A program made the translations under genes and the position numbers. DNA of 64,000 bases from positions 2,115,453-2,179,452 of the forward strand of contig PSQN01000017.1 of assembly GCA_002989075.1 (NCBI GenBank). Direction: 5' to 3'. Below are positions 1 to 11,205 of this stretch, in pieces (positions within the stretch are counted from its first letter, which is position 1; each line of letters begins with the position of its first letter). Under the pieces are notes generated by a model that was given only the letters and a program-made list of their open reading frames with translations, did no database searches and was not told the DNA's origin. The DNA is from Arthonia radiata. Taxonomy: Eukaryota > Ascomycota > Arthoniomycetes > Arthoniales > Arthoniaceae.

Positions 1-52
1 CACCCACTGATCTGTGTCTACCGTGCAGTCATTCTTTGCCTGCCTCGTCTAT

Positions 53-1492
53 TCAAAACATCTGCGCTTCAAGGAGACACCTTCCGACGCCCCCACCCGT
101 CCCAGCCTGCACAGCTTCCGTGCTTCGATCGCATCCCTCAATACCACTGTTCTGCACCTCGCCACACAACGCACCCTTCTTGCTCATCTCTTCCTTGAAC
201 GCATCTACACTGCCACCCACTCCAAAGTACACACGCTTTGCGGCGACAAGAGCCTTCCCATACGTCGCCTTTCTCAATACCTCCACCAGCAGATTCGCGA
301 ATGCCACCATACTCACAGGCGAGTATATTGTCTCAGCCGCCAGGACCAGCACGCCCATTTCCGCCGCTAAGGGCGCAAGCACATGCTTTGTCAGCGCCGG
401 CGACCATGGCCCTGACAGTACAATCAACGGCATTCTTCGAGCCTCCAAGTTCTGTACGAATCGCTCTAGCAGCTTCGGTGTTACTTCCAGCTCGCCCTCT
501 CCGTCAAGTATACGTCCTTTCCCATCATCCTTCGGCACCCCGGGCGTCACCACTTCGGGTGCCACCTCCGTCGCCCATACGCACAGCAGATTCGGCAAGG
601 TCACCAGCCTCAGCACTTCCTCATTATAGTCCGCCAACGTGAACGGTAGCGGCAAATCATGCCTTAGTGCATACTGAAACAGCACCAGACTCGGCAACGC
701 AGTACCACAGCCGAGCTCGATGACGTGGTGCACACGTGCAAGCTCGTCGATGTCCCGACGTGGACCGCGCTCGAGCACCAAGCGCGCGAGATCGTGTGAC
801 CCCTCCCAGGACTTGAAGCCGCCTTCGTAGACGGAGGAGGTCAGGTCGCTGTCGGTGAGGAGGAAGGTGCTGGGGTTGCTGGGGTCGGAATCAGATTCGG
901 AGGGGAGGGGATTTCCGTTGAGGTCGCGGCGCTTCTTTTTGCTTTTGCGGCCGGGTGCGGCGAGCAGAGAGGAAGGGGACTGGGAGGCAGTTGGGTTTCG
1001 ATCATGGTTCGTAGGCTGTGCGGGGGTGGTGGTGGGTGACTCCGCCATAATCTGCAAGCGAACGTCGAACAGAGCCCGGCGAGGAATGAGGGCTCGACGC
1101 TCATGTTGCGGTGAGATGAGCAGTGTGGTTGTATAGGAGATTTGGGAGGGAAGGGTATCGAGCTTTGGATAGTGGTATATTAGTGAGTGACATGTGTTTC
1201 GAATAAAAGAACGGGGCTTCTGTCTCCTTCTTCTGAGACCGCAATTGGCATGGGCCAACGTCGTCAACTAACGCTAAAGGGGCCTCTCACAATTTCTCAT
1301 AACACATGGGAGCTTGTACCCTACCATTTCTCTCAAGTCATGCTTTTTGACAGGCACGTCCGGTGGAGGTTCTTTACCTCCTTCTAACGGCGGGCAATTA
1401 ATCTCAATGTTTGGCTTCGGCTTCGGCGTCTGCGGCATGGCTTGCCCGTCTTCTTCTATGTCGTCGCCGCTGAAGTTGAATGCAAAAGCCAT
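53..1492 (-). CDS. hpm1: Protein-histidine N-methyltransferase Hpm1 (METTL18 family)
   Basis: SAM-dependent methyltransferase of the family that methylates a histidine of ribosomal protein uL3 in yeast. I read two exons, complement(join(53..1162,1325..1492)), 425 aa. The short first exon gives the family N-terminus MAFAFNFSGDDIEE (compare yeast MSFSFGF). The 162-bp intron has donor GTAGGG, a CTAAT branch-like site and acceptor AAAG, and joins in phase 0. Exon 2 begins just before the conserved segment RRALFDVRLQIMAES. Visible motifs are the SAM loop VIELGCGTALPS, then LADYNEEVLRLVTLPNLL, the SGPW segment, AETIYSP and the late YFGVGGS motif. Reading exon 2 alone from an internal ATG (1048) would lose the conserved N-terminus. 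The family match is strong; the substrate is by analogy. Confidence 0.9.
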
Positions 1493-2101
1493 CTTGAGCC
1501 TCAAGTCGAGTGTTCCGTTCCCCGCGCGGTTCAAGGGCAAGCATGTGAATGAGACGGGGTCCGTCAAACGAGTATCTTTTCCGTAGTCGATCGCGTCAAG
1601 ACTCAGGCGTGGCTACTACACTAGTGTTCAATGTCCGAAAAATGTGGATCACGGAGCACCAATGTCCGTTCGCCTGAAACAGGAAAGGCGCCGTTGTGCG
1701 ATTCGCCACTGCAACGCACGTAGGCGCACATGTAATAGTCCTGGAGGATGATGCTTGACTGAGACGTACTCCTAGAGGCACGTGATCATCGAGGATGAAT
1801 GGTATCATTGCACTAGACTAGAAGCCTTGTGGCTTGCTGAAGGGCAATATGTAACAGCTTGGTGGATTGTCGACCACAAGCAAGCTGTATCTAAACTCCA
1901 AACAACACTCTTCAGTCTAATCGTCTCTCTCGTTCAAGGCTACGCGTGAGCCCGCGTAGTGCATGCCTCGTCTCCTCCGTCCGAGCTGTCTTCGTCAGAT
2001 CCACTATGGGCATCCCAATCGAAGGGGGAAAGAATTAGAGAGCGACAGTGACTGCCAGATTCGATCCCGAAAATACTCTTGCGTGTCCTTGAAGGCTTGT
2101 T
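1493..2101. other. Intergenic, upstream of hpm1
   Basis: No supported gene. It separates the start of the Hpm1 gene from the 3' end of the Edc4-like gene, both on the minus strand, so it should hold the Hpm1 promoter and the Edc4 3' UTR. Short open frames here match no family I recognise. Confidence 0.6.
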
Positions 2102-5100
2102 TCAACCTTGCCCGACCATGCTCCTGAAAGCCTCCACATTCTTCGCGAGACCTCTCAATCTTGTCAGGAGGGCTCTCTCGCTTGGCCTCTCTTCAGCCAC
2201 ACGCATGAACTCATCTCCTACGCGATCCTTCAAAACCTCCATCATCCTAGGTGCGTACTCAGCAATCTGGCCGTCGCGAGGATCAACCACTTGCAAGACA
2301 GTCTCCAAATAGCCGAGCTTTTCCTCCGTACGCCCTTGGCCGAGCATACTACTGACGGCCGCAGACACAGAAAGATTGACAATCGGATTGAGCCGGGGCA
2401 AGAGATCAGCAGGACTGATAGCAGCAAAGAAGTCGTTGAAGATTACGGACTGGTTTGGCGACTGCAGCCAGCGGATGGTGGCTTCTTCAGGTCGCTCGTT
2501 GGCCATTGCTTGTGCGATCGCTTCAAACTCCTCATCGCGATCGTCTTCCATTTTGACAGCTGGATCGTCGGGGGGCGCTTGCTCTGTACTTCGTACTACA
2601 GTCGCCGCACGAACCTCGTCGCGCATTTGTAGCATCTCTCCACGGAGCGCCGCAAGTTCCTTGAGCAATTGACCTTGCATGCCAGCCATATCTGTGATCG
2701 TAGACACGAGTTCAGAGTTACTACGCGCAAGATGGTCAATCTTTGTCTGGTCGTGCTGATTCTGCGTCTGCACGGCCCGAAGTTGCTCAAGGACTCGGTT
2801 CTCGACCTCAACAGTCGTTGAGCGCGCTGCGTCGGTAGCTGTTCGTGTGAACGCCGGTAGAACCGAGGACTTCATGGTACTATCGAGATGCTTCTCGATC
2901 TGTGGAGCAAGCTTGGCAGCAACGTGCTCGGAGATGGTCTGCAACACGCCAGGTGCTTGGAGAGACTTGGCGATAGCGTCAGGCATAGAAGCTTTCAGCG
3001 AGCCTGGTACGGACTGTGCGACTTGGTGGGAGACCACATTGGGCACTTTAGCCTCGAGGGTTGCCGAAGTGACGTCCGCGATCGATGGAATGACCTTGTC
3101 ATTTATACTAGAGGACACGATGCGGTGCAAACTCTTTTCCACATTCTCTGTTAGAGTCGCAGAGACCAAGCGCAGTACTGTCTCAAGGCGTGTATCATTC
3201 GCAACATCTGAGATGCGGCGCTGTTCATCCATGCGACTGAATAGTTCATTCATTTGCTCTGTCAAAGCACTGATATAGGACGCAGACGTAGCCTTTGCAT
3301 TACCCGCATCTTCTGAAGCTGGGACAGTCGTTTCAGCTGCGGGCGCAGTTGAAAGTATCGTTCCGTTGATTGCTGCGGATGTCGGCTGCTGTGGGGAAGA
3401 CCCAGCAGGAGGCGCTCTGGCTCGCGAAAGTGCATCTGCGTAGGATGGCGGCTTCGCGGCTGTAACTTGATGCTCCTCCAACTTTTTCTTGTCGGTCTTC
3501 TTCTTGTCAGCTTTTGTTGAAGCGCCGCTTTGCTTCGGCGTAGGAGGTGCTTCATCAGGCTTCGAAGCTGTCACCTCGGGGTCCTTGAAGATATCACTCT
3601 TGTCAAAGGGCTTCAAGACTGTCTTGCTTGGTGTTTCCAGCACTCTTGACTCTTCAGATTGACCTGTTTCCGCTGGCGTGCCGACTTGAAGGTCGCCGAC
3701 GACCACGACACCCTCAGCTTCGGCATCCCGGCCATGGACAACTTTGCCATCCTTGCCCCATCCGAAGTCTTGCTTCTTGAGGTTGAGGCAAGTCACACCA
3801 CGCGAATGCATAACGTACACTTCAAGAACCGTCTCGTCATCCTCCCCATCCTTGTCAGCTGTCTGTGGCGACGGTGAAAGTATATCAATACTCCGCATAC
3901 TGCCAATTGGCTCGAGGGAGATCTCGCGAAGCCCACTCATGATTGCCGTGGAGTCTGGTCGTGGGATGCGCGACTCCTTGTTGACCAATCCGTGCAGGAA
4001 ACTTGCTTGAGACATGGATGGCACGGTATACTTGGGTGCCGACAGGTGAATAAAATAGATGCTGTTGCGAGTTGGATGGCCAACGACAATAATGCCCGAC
4101 TTTGCATGATAGGCGATGCTGCAGATGGCATCTGTTTCGTTGGCATGTGGGAGATTGAGCTCTTGAACTGCTTTGCCCAGGCCAAGATCCCAGAGTTGCA
4201 GTGTATGATTCTGCTTGAGTCCAACCAAAATGTAGCGTGACGCAATGCCCTTAGCAGTTGGTCGATCTTTGTCTACAAACTGAACTGATGTAGGCCACGC
4301 TTTTGTGCTGCTTGAGGTAAGCCACAACGTGGACACAGGTATCTTGGATTCCATGTTGATCGGGCGTCCAGGCAACGTCTCATTGGCCAAGGCCAGATGA
4401 TCAGTAATGTCCCAGAACTTTAAACGCCCGTGCTTGTCAAGAGACACTATCACAGAGTCATCCTCGCTGAACGTGAAATCTTTACCGGCCTTGCCGGTCG
4501 CAATCTTCAGCATCCGCTGTCCGAGGTATCTCTGCGTGTCAATGACGCGAGATTCGGGGTTGATATAAGTGGCAGAACCAGCGATAGTAGGGTAAACCAA
4601 ATAGATGCTTTTACCGCGTCCATAGGCAAAGAATTCCGGATGCCTAGAACTCTTCTTCACGCGCGTTTTCAGCTGGGAAGTAGATGTGTTCTCGTCTGTG
4701 GATTGGAGTGGGGGCATTATGAAACCTCTCTTGTCAAGGTCGACCTTCTCAAGTGGTTCGTCTTGATTTATCGGAATGCTCGTCCAGAAGATGGCTCCGC
4801 TCGTACCGGTGGCCAGGACAGTCTCGGTGAGCTCATTTTGAATCTTCAAGCGAGGCTGATGGCTGATAGAAACGCTGAACATGACGTTCTCGGCGCCTCT
4901 GAAGTTCGTTTTGTTACTACCATCGTCTTGACGTATAACGCGAAAGCCGCCGCCCTTAGCCATGGCATATACGATGTAGTTCGGCGAGGCTGAGGCCAAT
5001 GTCCGGTCGATCTGGTCAAATTCCTTCTTCAATGCGGCGATTTTCATCACCACGTCATTGCGGACTTTGGCTGGTTTCGATGCTTCCCCGTTGATGTCCA

Positions 5101-6235
5101 GTGATACAAATGGTCGCATTGGTAGATTGTACACCTTGACTGTGTTTTCGGAGACACTGTCCGGTACGTCTTCCACTTCTGCAGATTCCCAATTATCGAC
5201 TACACCATCCTTCACAATGTCATCGACAGTCTCTTGAAGAGCGTCGGCGACGGGTTTAGAAACTGTCTTCTCAAGATCGCTCTTGGTTTTCCCGTCGTGC
5301 AGCTCGTCTTGGATCTCAACAGCAGCGTCGTGTACGGCTTCTTTGAGCGCCTCAGGGTTTGTCTCAGCTAATTCCGCAGCAAGCTCTTCCGTCGCGCGTT
5401 CAACTTCGGCACTTTCGAGCGCGTCCTGTGCATCCTGGTCGGCCTGACCAGCGACGTCTTCAACGGCTTCCGCGACTGGCTTCTTATCAGGTTTCTTTGA
5501 TCCGATACCCATGAGAGCTTCCAACTGACTGCGGCCACCGGGTAGTTTGCTAGGTGCAGGAGAAGCGGTGTTCGAGGGTGCCTTTGCGGAATCTGTGCTA
5601 TGATGAGAAGGCTTGCGGTGACCGGCAGAAGCGGGCAACTGATCGAATGGGTTCACGTAAGAGAATATTCCGGGTTTTGGAGCGGGCTGTTGGGGTTGAA
5701 ACGGGGAGCCTCTTCCACTTGCACCGTCAAGAGCCCGAGCAGGCGTTGTTTCACGTACGCTACGGGCTTCGGACGGTGCTTGCTTTTCAGCCGTTCGGTC
5801 TTGCGCCGTCGCGCCTGACTCTGATCGCTTCAACAGATTGAGCAGCATATCCTGTGGGTTTCCCGCAGGGGGTCGCGAGCTGGCCCGATCAGATGTGGGC
5901 AAGAGAGATGCAGCAGATCGCTCTTCGCCGGCGTTGTTCGCAGGCTGAGAGGTAGGCGCGTTGGTCTGGCCCACAACAGGGATCGCAGACTGAGAAGTAG
6001 AGCGAGAGGCAGGCTGGTTGAATTTGAGGAGATTCAGTAGATCGATAGCTTTGTCCGATCCACCGACTTCAAGTTGTGGGGTATTAGCCGACGACATGAT
6101 ATTGGAATAGCGTGGCTGAGGGCCGCTGATAGGTGGCGTGACGGTTGGGGATGAGACACCTGGGTGCTGATAGTTGGAGTGATAAGGTGAGGGGGATGTC
6201 TTCAGTTGGGAAGATAAGTCTGGCAAGTCATTCAT
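2102..6235 (-). CDS. Edc4/Pdc1-like enhancer of mRNA decapping, P-body scaffold
   Basis: An intronless 1377-aa protein resembling fungal Edc4 (S. pombe Pdc1), a P-body scaffold that links Dcp2, Edc3 and Dhh1-type helicases. The N-terminal ~350 residues are disordered and rich in S, P and A. They carry two leucine-rich helical motifs, IDLLNLLKF (about 64-72) and DMLLNLLKRS (about 129-138), the kind that bind Edc3 LSm domains. Residues ~370-800 form the WD40-like region, including HGRLKFWDI and TLQLWDLGLG. A Lys/Glu/Ala-rich linker precedes a long helical region, and an Edc4-type C-terminal helical domain ends the protein. A long antiparallel helix content and acidic stretches are consistent with self-association. 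The start is the first ATG of the frame and precedes the motif-bearing region. It is transcribed divergently from Erd2. Confidence 0.88.
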   Translation of the reverse strand: MNDLPDLSSQLKTSPSPYHSNYQHPGVSSPTVTPPISGPQPRYSNIMSSANTPQLEVGGSDKAIDLLNLLKFNQPASRSTSQSAIPVVGQTNAPTSQPANNAGEERSAASLLPTSDRASSRPPAGNPQDMLLNLLKRSESGATAQDRTAEKQAPSEARSVRETTPARALDGASGRGSPFQPQQPAPKPGIFSYVNPFDQLPASAGHRKPSHHSTDSAKAPSNTASPAPSKLPGGRSQLEALMGIGSKKPDKKPVAEAVEDVAGQADQDAQDALESAEVERATEELAAELAETNPEALKEAVHDAAVEIQDELHDGKTKSDLEKTVSKPVADALQETVDDIVKDGVVDNWESAEVEDVPDSVSENTVKVYNLPMRPFVSLDINGEASKPAKVRNDVVMKIAALKKEFDQIDRTLASASPNYIVYAMAKGGGFRVIRQDDGSNKTNFRGAENVMFSVSISHQPRLKIQNELTETVLATGTSGAIFWTSIPINQDEPLEKVDLDKRGFIMPPLQSTDENTSTSQLKTRVKKSSRHPEFFAYGRGKSIYLVYPTIAGSATYINPESRVIDTQRYLGQRMLKIATGKAGKDFTFSEDDSVIVSLDKHGRLKFWDITDHLALANETLPGRPINMESKIPVSTLWLTSSSTKAWPTSVQFVDKDRPTAKGIASRYILVGLKQNHTLQLWDLGLGKAVQELNLPHANETDAICSIAYHAKSGIIVVGHPTRNSIYFIHLSAPKYTVPSMSQASFLHGLVNKESRIPRPDSTAIMSGLREISLEPIGSMRSIDILSPSPQTADKDGEDDETVLEVYVMHSRGVTCLNLKKQDFGWGKDGKVVHGRDAEAEGVVVVGDLQVGTPAETGQSEESRVLETPSKTVLKPFDKSDIFKDPEVTASKPDEAPPTPKQSGASTKADKKKTDKKKLEEHQVTAAKPPSYADALSRARAPPAGSSPQQPTSAAINGTILSTAPAAETTVPASEDAGNAKATSASYISALTEQMNELFSRMDEQRRISDVANDTRLETVLRLVSATLTENVEKSLHRIVSSSINDKVIPSIADVTSATLEAKVPNVVSHQVAQSVPGSLKASMPDAIAKSLQAPGVLQTISEHVAAKLAPQIEKHLDSTMKSSVLPAFTRTATDAARSTTVEVENRVLEQLRAVQTQNQHDQTKIDHLARSNSELVSTITDMAGMQGQLLKELAALRGEMLQMRDEVRAATVVRSTEQAPPDDPAVKMEDDRDEEFEAIAQAMANERPEEATIRWLQSPNQSVIFNDFFAAISPADLLPRLNPIVNLSVSAAVSSMLGQGRTEEKLGYLETVLQVVDPRDGQIAEYAPRMMEVLKDRVGDEFMRVAEERPSERALLTRLRGLAKNVEAFRSMVGQG

Positions 6236-6739
6236 GCCGCTTTTACCACAGGCATGAGAAAAGAAGAGGCGAATCTTAGCTTCAGTACAGGCCTTTTTAG
6301 CAGGAAGCTATGGTCAGGCGGTCAAGAAACTCTTGTCTCCAAGAGTCTGAACCCGATCAGCTGAAGCAGCCGTCAGGATAGAAGTGAATTGAAGAGGTAG
6401 AGCTCTGTGGCCGCGACGGCGAAGGGTAGCGGCAGTTGACGACGTGAGAAGAAGATGAAGAAAGCTTCATTAATGTTTCGAATGTGGAGCTCGGAGGCTG
6501 GTTACGCCAAGACCATGACTCGGCAGGGTTGGCCGCTTTGGACCCTTACATCCTCAAAACGATGTTGATTACTTTTTTGTTTTGAAGAGGAAATGTCGCA
6601 TGCTATGGTCCTCGAACGACAGACCCCCACGAACGACGCGATACGGAGTTTTCGTTGGGTCATCTAGCAGCTGCTACAGCCCAGCCATCTGCAGACACAC
6701 ACCAGCGCTCTCCAAGACAACGTCCGTTCCTTCGACAAG
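6236..6739. promoter_or_regulatory. Divergent promoter region, edc4-like / erd2
   Basis: A 504-bp gap between the divergent starts of the Edc4-like gene (minus) and Erd2 (plus), so both promoters should lie here. No clear TATA box stands out on either side. Confidence 0.5.
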
Positions 6740-7563
6740 ATGAATATCTTCCGGCTTCTGGGTAAGCACTGCAATACCACCGGACCAGTACAGGAGCTGA
6801 TGACTCTGTAGGAGACATATCCCATCTCATATCAATCTTGATACTGTTGCATAAGATGAAGACCTCGAATGTACGAGCAACGCCCGCCTTGACATCCTGG
6901 TCGCTGACGCGCTGGCGCAGTCTGCCTCAGGCATTTCGTTCAAAAGCCAAGCATTATACTTTCTTGTCTACATCACAAGATACCTTGGTACGCGCTCTTA
7001 CCGCGTGGTGCTTGCTTGAGGGGAATTAAGCCTACTGACGGGAGTGGACAGACCTCTTTTGGACAGCCTTTAGCCCTGATTCCCTCTACAACACACTGTT
7101 CAAGATTGCATACATTGGATCCTCCGCGTACATCCTGTACCTGATGCTCAACGACTACAAGCCCACAAACGACCCCAACATTGATACGTTCAAAGTGGAG
7201 TACCTCCTCGGCGCGAGTGCTGTCTTGGCAGTGCTCTTCCCCAACCGCTTCTTGTACACGCCCACTGAGATACTCTGGACTTTCTCGATCTGGTTAGAGT
7301 CTGTCGCCATCCTGCCTCAGCTTTTCATGCTGCAACGGACTGGAGAGGCGGAAACAATCACAACGCACTACCTTGCTGCGTTGGGCATCTATCGAGCGTT
7401 CTATATCCTGAACTGGATCTGGCGCTTCTTTACCGACACAAAACACAGTCTGGAGCCAATAGCCGTGTTAGCAGGAATATTGCAGACGATACTTTATTCA
7501 GACTTCTTCTACATCTACTACGTGAAGGTCCTGCAAGGCAAGAAGTTCAATTTACCGGTCTAA
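6740..7563 (+). CDS. erd2: ER lumen protein-retaining receptor Erd2 (H/KDEL receptor)
   Basis: Seven-helix Golgi membrane receptor that binds HDEL/KDEL tails of escaped ER proteins and returns them by COPI vesicles. Four exons: join(6740..6761,6812..6870,6921..6987,7052..7563), 219 aa. The junctions rebuild the family N-terminus MNIFRLLGDISHLISILILLHKMKTS, then GISFKSQALYFLVYITRYLDLFW, which no single open frame shows. The last exon holds the remaining helices with FKVEYLLG, the LESVAILPQL segment, HYLAALGIYRAFYILNWIWRF and the terminal DFFYIYY. Length fits the family (~210-220 aa). The three introns are 49-64 bp. The C-terminus KGKKFNLPV-like tail (GKKFNLPV) is the usual cytosolic retrieval tail region. 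Confidence 0.96.
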
Positions 7564-8139
7564 CCAGCTGCAGCGAGGTATCGACAGCGCCTGCCACTCA
7601 AAGGCTTTGAGCGAGCTCACAGACTCAGTACGATCTCGATGAGCAGGATGTTCGAGGCCACCCTGCCATTCTGAGCTCAGCAGCTTGGTGAACGATCGAG
7701 TGGAGAGGTACTCGTAGTGGTTGCGACAGCTTTGACGCTCCATCGGCTGAGCTCTCGTATGCGAAAGCGACAATGGTTCAGACAAACGTCCTTGGGAAGC
7801 GTCTCAGGCAGTGCCTATCCGGTGAGGCTGTCCGAGAGTGTGGTTAGGATTGAGACGAGAAAATACGACTTTATGAGCGAGCTCGTGCGTTCTGTGGAGA
7901 TACTGTATTAGTAGCAACAAAGCATTAAGCCAAGCAATAGTTAGTTACTGAAGTCCTGGCTAATACATGCTAGACAAAGAGCTGTCCAGCTTCCGTGTGC
8001 GCATCGGTCGTTTTGTGTAGAGGGTTAGGGTTTCAAGCAAAAGCTCAAGGTCGCAATGAATCTTAGGTATACTTTCCCGAGCATATACATCCTCTTTGGC
8101 ACACAGAGCCCTCCGCGCGTTGAACACGATTCTTTGAGA
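7564..8139. other. Intergenic between erd2 and the core protein 2 gene
   Basis: A 576-bp tandem gap holding the Erd2 3' UTR and the promoter of the next gene. No coding region or RNA gene is visible. Confidence 0.6.
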
Positions 8140-9667
8140 ATGGTCTTACGGCCGGGTTTGTCCAGCAGAGCTGCTCGGACGTTGCGTCAACCATCCGTCG
8201 TTGCTCCTGTCTCCCGCCGAGGTCTTGCGGCACCCTCATCTGGGACCTTTGCCTACGAGACCGGGGAAGCCGGGGGCGTAAAGCTCGCCAGCAGAGATAT
8301 CGCCGGTCCAACAACCACACTAGCACTCGTATCTAAGGCTGGAACTCGATACCAACCTCTTCCGGGACTTGCAGAGGGACTGGAGAAGTTTGCTTTTCGG
8401 GTACGATGCCGGCCGGACTTCATCTATCCACCCACCTTTTAGCTGGGCTGACCAAGCGTTTGATAGAACACTCATCGACGGTCTGCTCTTCGCATCGTGA
8501 GAGAGTCAGAGCTTTTCGGCGCAACCCTCTTCTCCTCCCACACACGGGAAAGCGTCGTCATTGGCGCAAAGTTCTTCCGCGATGATCTGCCATACTATGT
8601 CGAATTGCTGGGCGAGGTTGCCACTTTGACAGAATACAAAGGTACGCCCTGACGCGAGAACAAGCTCCGGACTATCGACGGCCCTTGCTAACAATACAAC
8701 TTTACTGATAGACCATGAGTTTATTGAGGAAGTCATGCCTCGAATCCACGATTCACAGTCAAAACAGCTAGGGAGAGTCTACGAGCTCGCATTGGCATCT
8801 GCGCATGGTCTTGCGTTCCATCGGGGGCTCGGCGAGCCTGTTCATCCTACCTCCTCCTCACCTCTGAACAAGTACCTTTCCGCGGAAGCTATCGGCGCCT
8901 ACAGTACGCTCGCATACAACAAGCCCAACGTCGCTCTTGTCGCGAACGGTGCAGATCACGGCGAATTGACCAAGTGGGCTGGCGAATACCTCTCCGGACT
9001 TCGTACACAACAGATGGACGGTATACCGGGCTTAGTAGAGACCGAGCAGACGAAGTACTACGGTGGCGAGGAGCGGATCGCGCACGCCAAGTCCAATGCG
9101 ATGGTGCTTGCATTCCCAGGTAGCAGCAGCCTGACTGGCGGCTTCTACAAACCAGAAATTGCTGTGCTCGCCGCGCTTCTTGGTGGACGCTCGTCAATCA
9201 AGTGGTCCTCCGGCTACAGTCTGTTGGCAAAGATTGCCGCTCAGCGTCCCGGGCTGGAGATTCATACGAGGTCCTCTATCTACTCTGACGCAGGACTGCT
9301 GCACATTTCACTCACTGGCCCCGCGTCCGCTGTCGCCGAGGCCGCTGCCGAGACGGTCAATATGATTAAGAAAATCGCTGCTGGCGAGATTAGTAGCGAG
9401 GATATCAAGAAGGCCAGAGCACAGGCGCAATTCAAAGAATTGGAATATGGTCAAGAGAACATGGCGGGGCTTGAGCTCACTGGTGCTGGCCTGGTACAAA
9501 TGGGCAAGCCATATCAACTGGACGAGAGTGCACAGAAGATCAAGGAGGTTACGGAGGCGCAGGTGAAAGAGGCGGCGAAGGCGCTATTGGAATTCAAAGC
9601 ATCCGTGAGCACGGTAGGGGATTTGTTCCAGCTGCCATACGCAGAGGAATTAGGTTTGCAGGTGTGA
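8140..9667 (+). CDS. qcr2: Ubiquinol-cytochrome c reductase core protein 2 (complex III)
   Basis: M16-family structural subunit of mitochondrial complex III. Three exons, join(8140..8400,8467..8641,8712..9667), give 463 aa. The first exon carries a presequence-like N-terminus (MVLRPGLSSRAARTLRQ, rich in Arg and Ser, no acids), as expected for matrix import. The M16 fold follows: LASRDIAGPTTTLALVSKAGTRYQ, GLAEGLEKFAFR, then NTHRRSALRIVRESELFGATL. The HxxEH zinc site of processing peptidases is replaced, as usual in core 2, so a structural role is expected. The second M16 half includes VALVANGADHGEL and the glycine-rich SSLTGGFYKPEIAVLAALLGGRSSIKW segment (split here as a family landmark). The start ATG at 8140 is preferred over an upstream in-frame ATG (8056) because it begins the presequence. 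Confidence 0.93.
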
Positions 9668-10497
9668 GGAAAAGAGGACAATCCGCCGGCGTGGCAGAAT
9701 GTGACTTTTAGATCTTCAGAGCTGTAATACTAGAGCGAAGCGTTGCTACGTGAGAGCTATCTGCCATGGACACAGTGTTGTGATTCGTGTCGTGGACTGT
9801 GTGCGGCTGCCGTCCACTGAAACTCGGCGTGGAGTGCATAATTGGGGTTGGTTCGAGCAGGGTATCTCCCGCGTTGAGCAAACATGCAGAGAGACGGGCC
9901 GACATGATCTAGAAATTGATGCTGGCGCTTGGTCATGGAGAAATGTCGACATACATAGAGATGGAGGGACGCTGCTGAGAAGTGGCTCCGCGATGAGGCA
10001 GTAAAGAGTCCAGTCGTGCCAGGGTTTCACGAGGTGAGGTCTGGGATCGGAGCGGTAATCACGGTCTTGGCAACGGACAGACCCATGTGGTCCGAGCTCT
10101 GGAGCCATTAGCTCGGAGCAGCCAGCGATGCCAACCGCTTTCTCCTATCCTATCTATATACCCTCGACGACATCCTCCATCTCTCTGCTGCCCTTGCCCT
10201 CGTTTTCTGTCGAGTTCGTGCACCTGTTGCGCTGTCGGCTGCCTGTTGTGTGGTTGAGCGCTCCCATTGGTCCTTAGGTGAGTTCATAATGACTTCATAG
10301 TAATGATTCCCGCCGGCGCCGGCCCATTTGTTGAACAATTCCCCCAACGTATAATACTGCTTTCTTCCTCTTTCCTCTTCTTCCTTTCTCTTACCAAACC
10401 CATCACACACATCGCATCTTCCGCCCGCTGTTGCTCTGCTTGCGCCAGCAATTTTCAAACCATCATCAATATTCTCAAATAGCTGTAAACAGCTAAC
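9668..10497. other. Intergenic with pyrimidine-rich leader
   Basis: An 830-bp gap. Its right part (about 10330-10400) is strongly C/T-rich on the plus strand (CTTTC/CTTCC runs), a pattern common just upstream of fungal transcription starts, and fits the kinase gene downstream. Open frames on the minus strand here are the complement of that leader and have no family resemblance. Confidence 0.55.
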
Positions 10498-11196
10498 ATG
10501 GCGCCACAAGCTGGCTCAGCAAGCACTGGGGTAAGTCAAACCACGTGCTGTCTTCTCATTCTGCCGCGCGCTGCTCGAATACTTCCGTCGTGACTACACC
10601 TTCAACATGGCAATCGCTGGTCTCGCACCTTCCTTCTCAAGAGCAAACCCTCCACCTTTTCTTTCCGGCACAAAGCAAAATGAAAGAGCGCCATCCGCTG
10701 TTCTACGCCCATCGCAATTTCCTGTCACCACTTGCAGCTCAGCATCTGAACCGCCCCATCAAAGCAGGCCAGCGGTTGCCCTTGACAATGCCCGATTGCA
10801 GCGCGGGCAGAGCGCTTGGCTTTTGCCGTTTTTGTGAATTTTGCTCTCTCATCGCACTTGCTGACTCTATTCAAACAGATCCTCAGCAGATTCCAAAAGC
10901 GTCGACAGGCAAAGCACCAGGCCAAAAAAGACGCCAAAACCCTTGCCGAAGCCATCAAAGCCGGCAAACCAGTCCTACCGCGCAAATTCACTCAACCACG
11001 CACCTCCAAGCTTTACCAACATCCGAGGGCTTCTGAACACCACAATCCCTTACGACACGTCGACTCGACCCTCTACCACCATCACCTCTCGTCTGCCGGC
11101 CCTGACGCCGTCCCTTGGCGCCCGCACACATCAACCAAACTCAACGATTCCTCCGCTGCCGACTGCTCGCCGACCTACCCGAGACGGACGCGCTAG
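10498..11196 (+). other. Possible 5' exon(s) of the Kin4-like kinase gene
   Basis: An ATG at 10498 is followed by 11 codons and a good donor (GTAAGT at 10531). An acceptor-like site (TTCAAACAG, ending near 10880) opens a frame that runs to about 11200 with Ser/Thr/Pro/Asn-rich composition ending in TARRPTRDGRAR. That resembles the disordered N-termini of Kin4-type kinases. It is one base out of phase with the kinase frame, which has an in-frame TAG at 11194-11196. Either the 5' exon splices directly to an acceptor at 11196, or an unseen intron or sequence error lies here. Confidence 0.35.
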
Positions 11197-11205
11197 GTGC
11201 GCGAC

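Noticed and set aside
10150-10509. Minus-strand frame of 119 codons upstream of the kinase.
   Set aside because: It reads the complement of a pyrimidine-rich leader; overlaps the likely kinase promoter.
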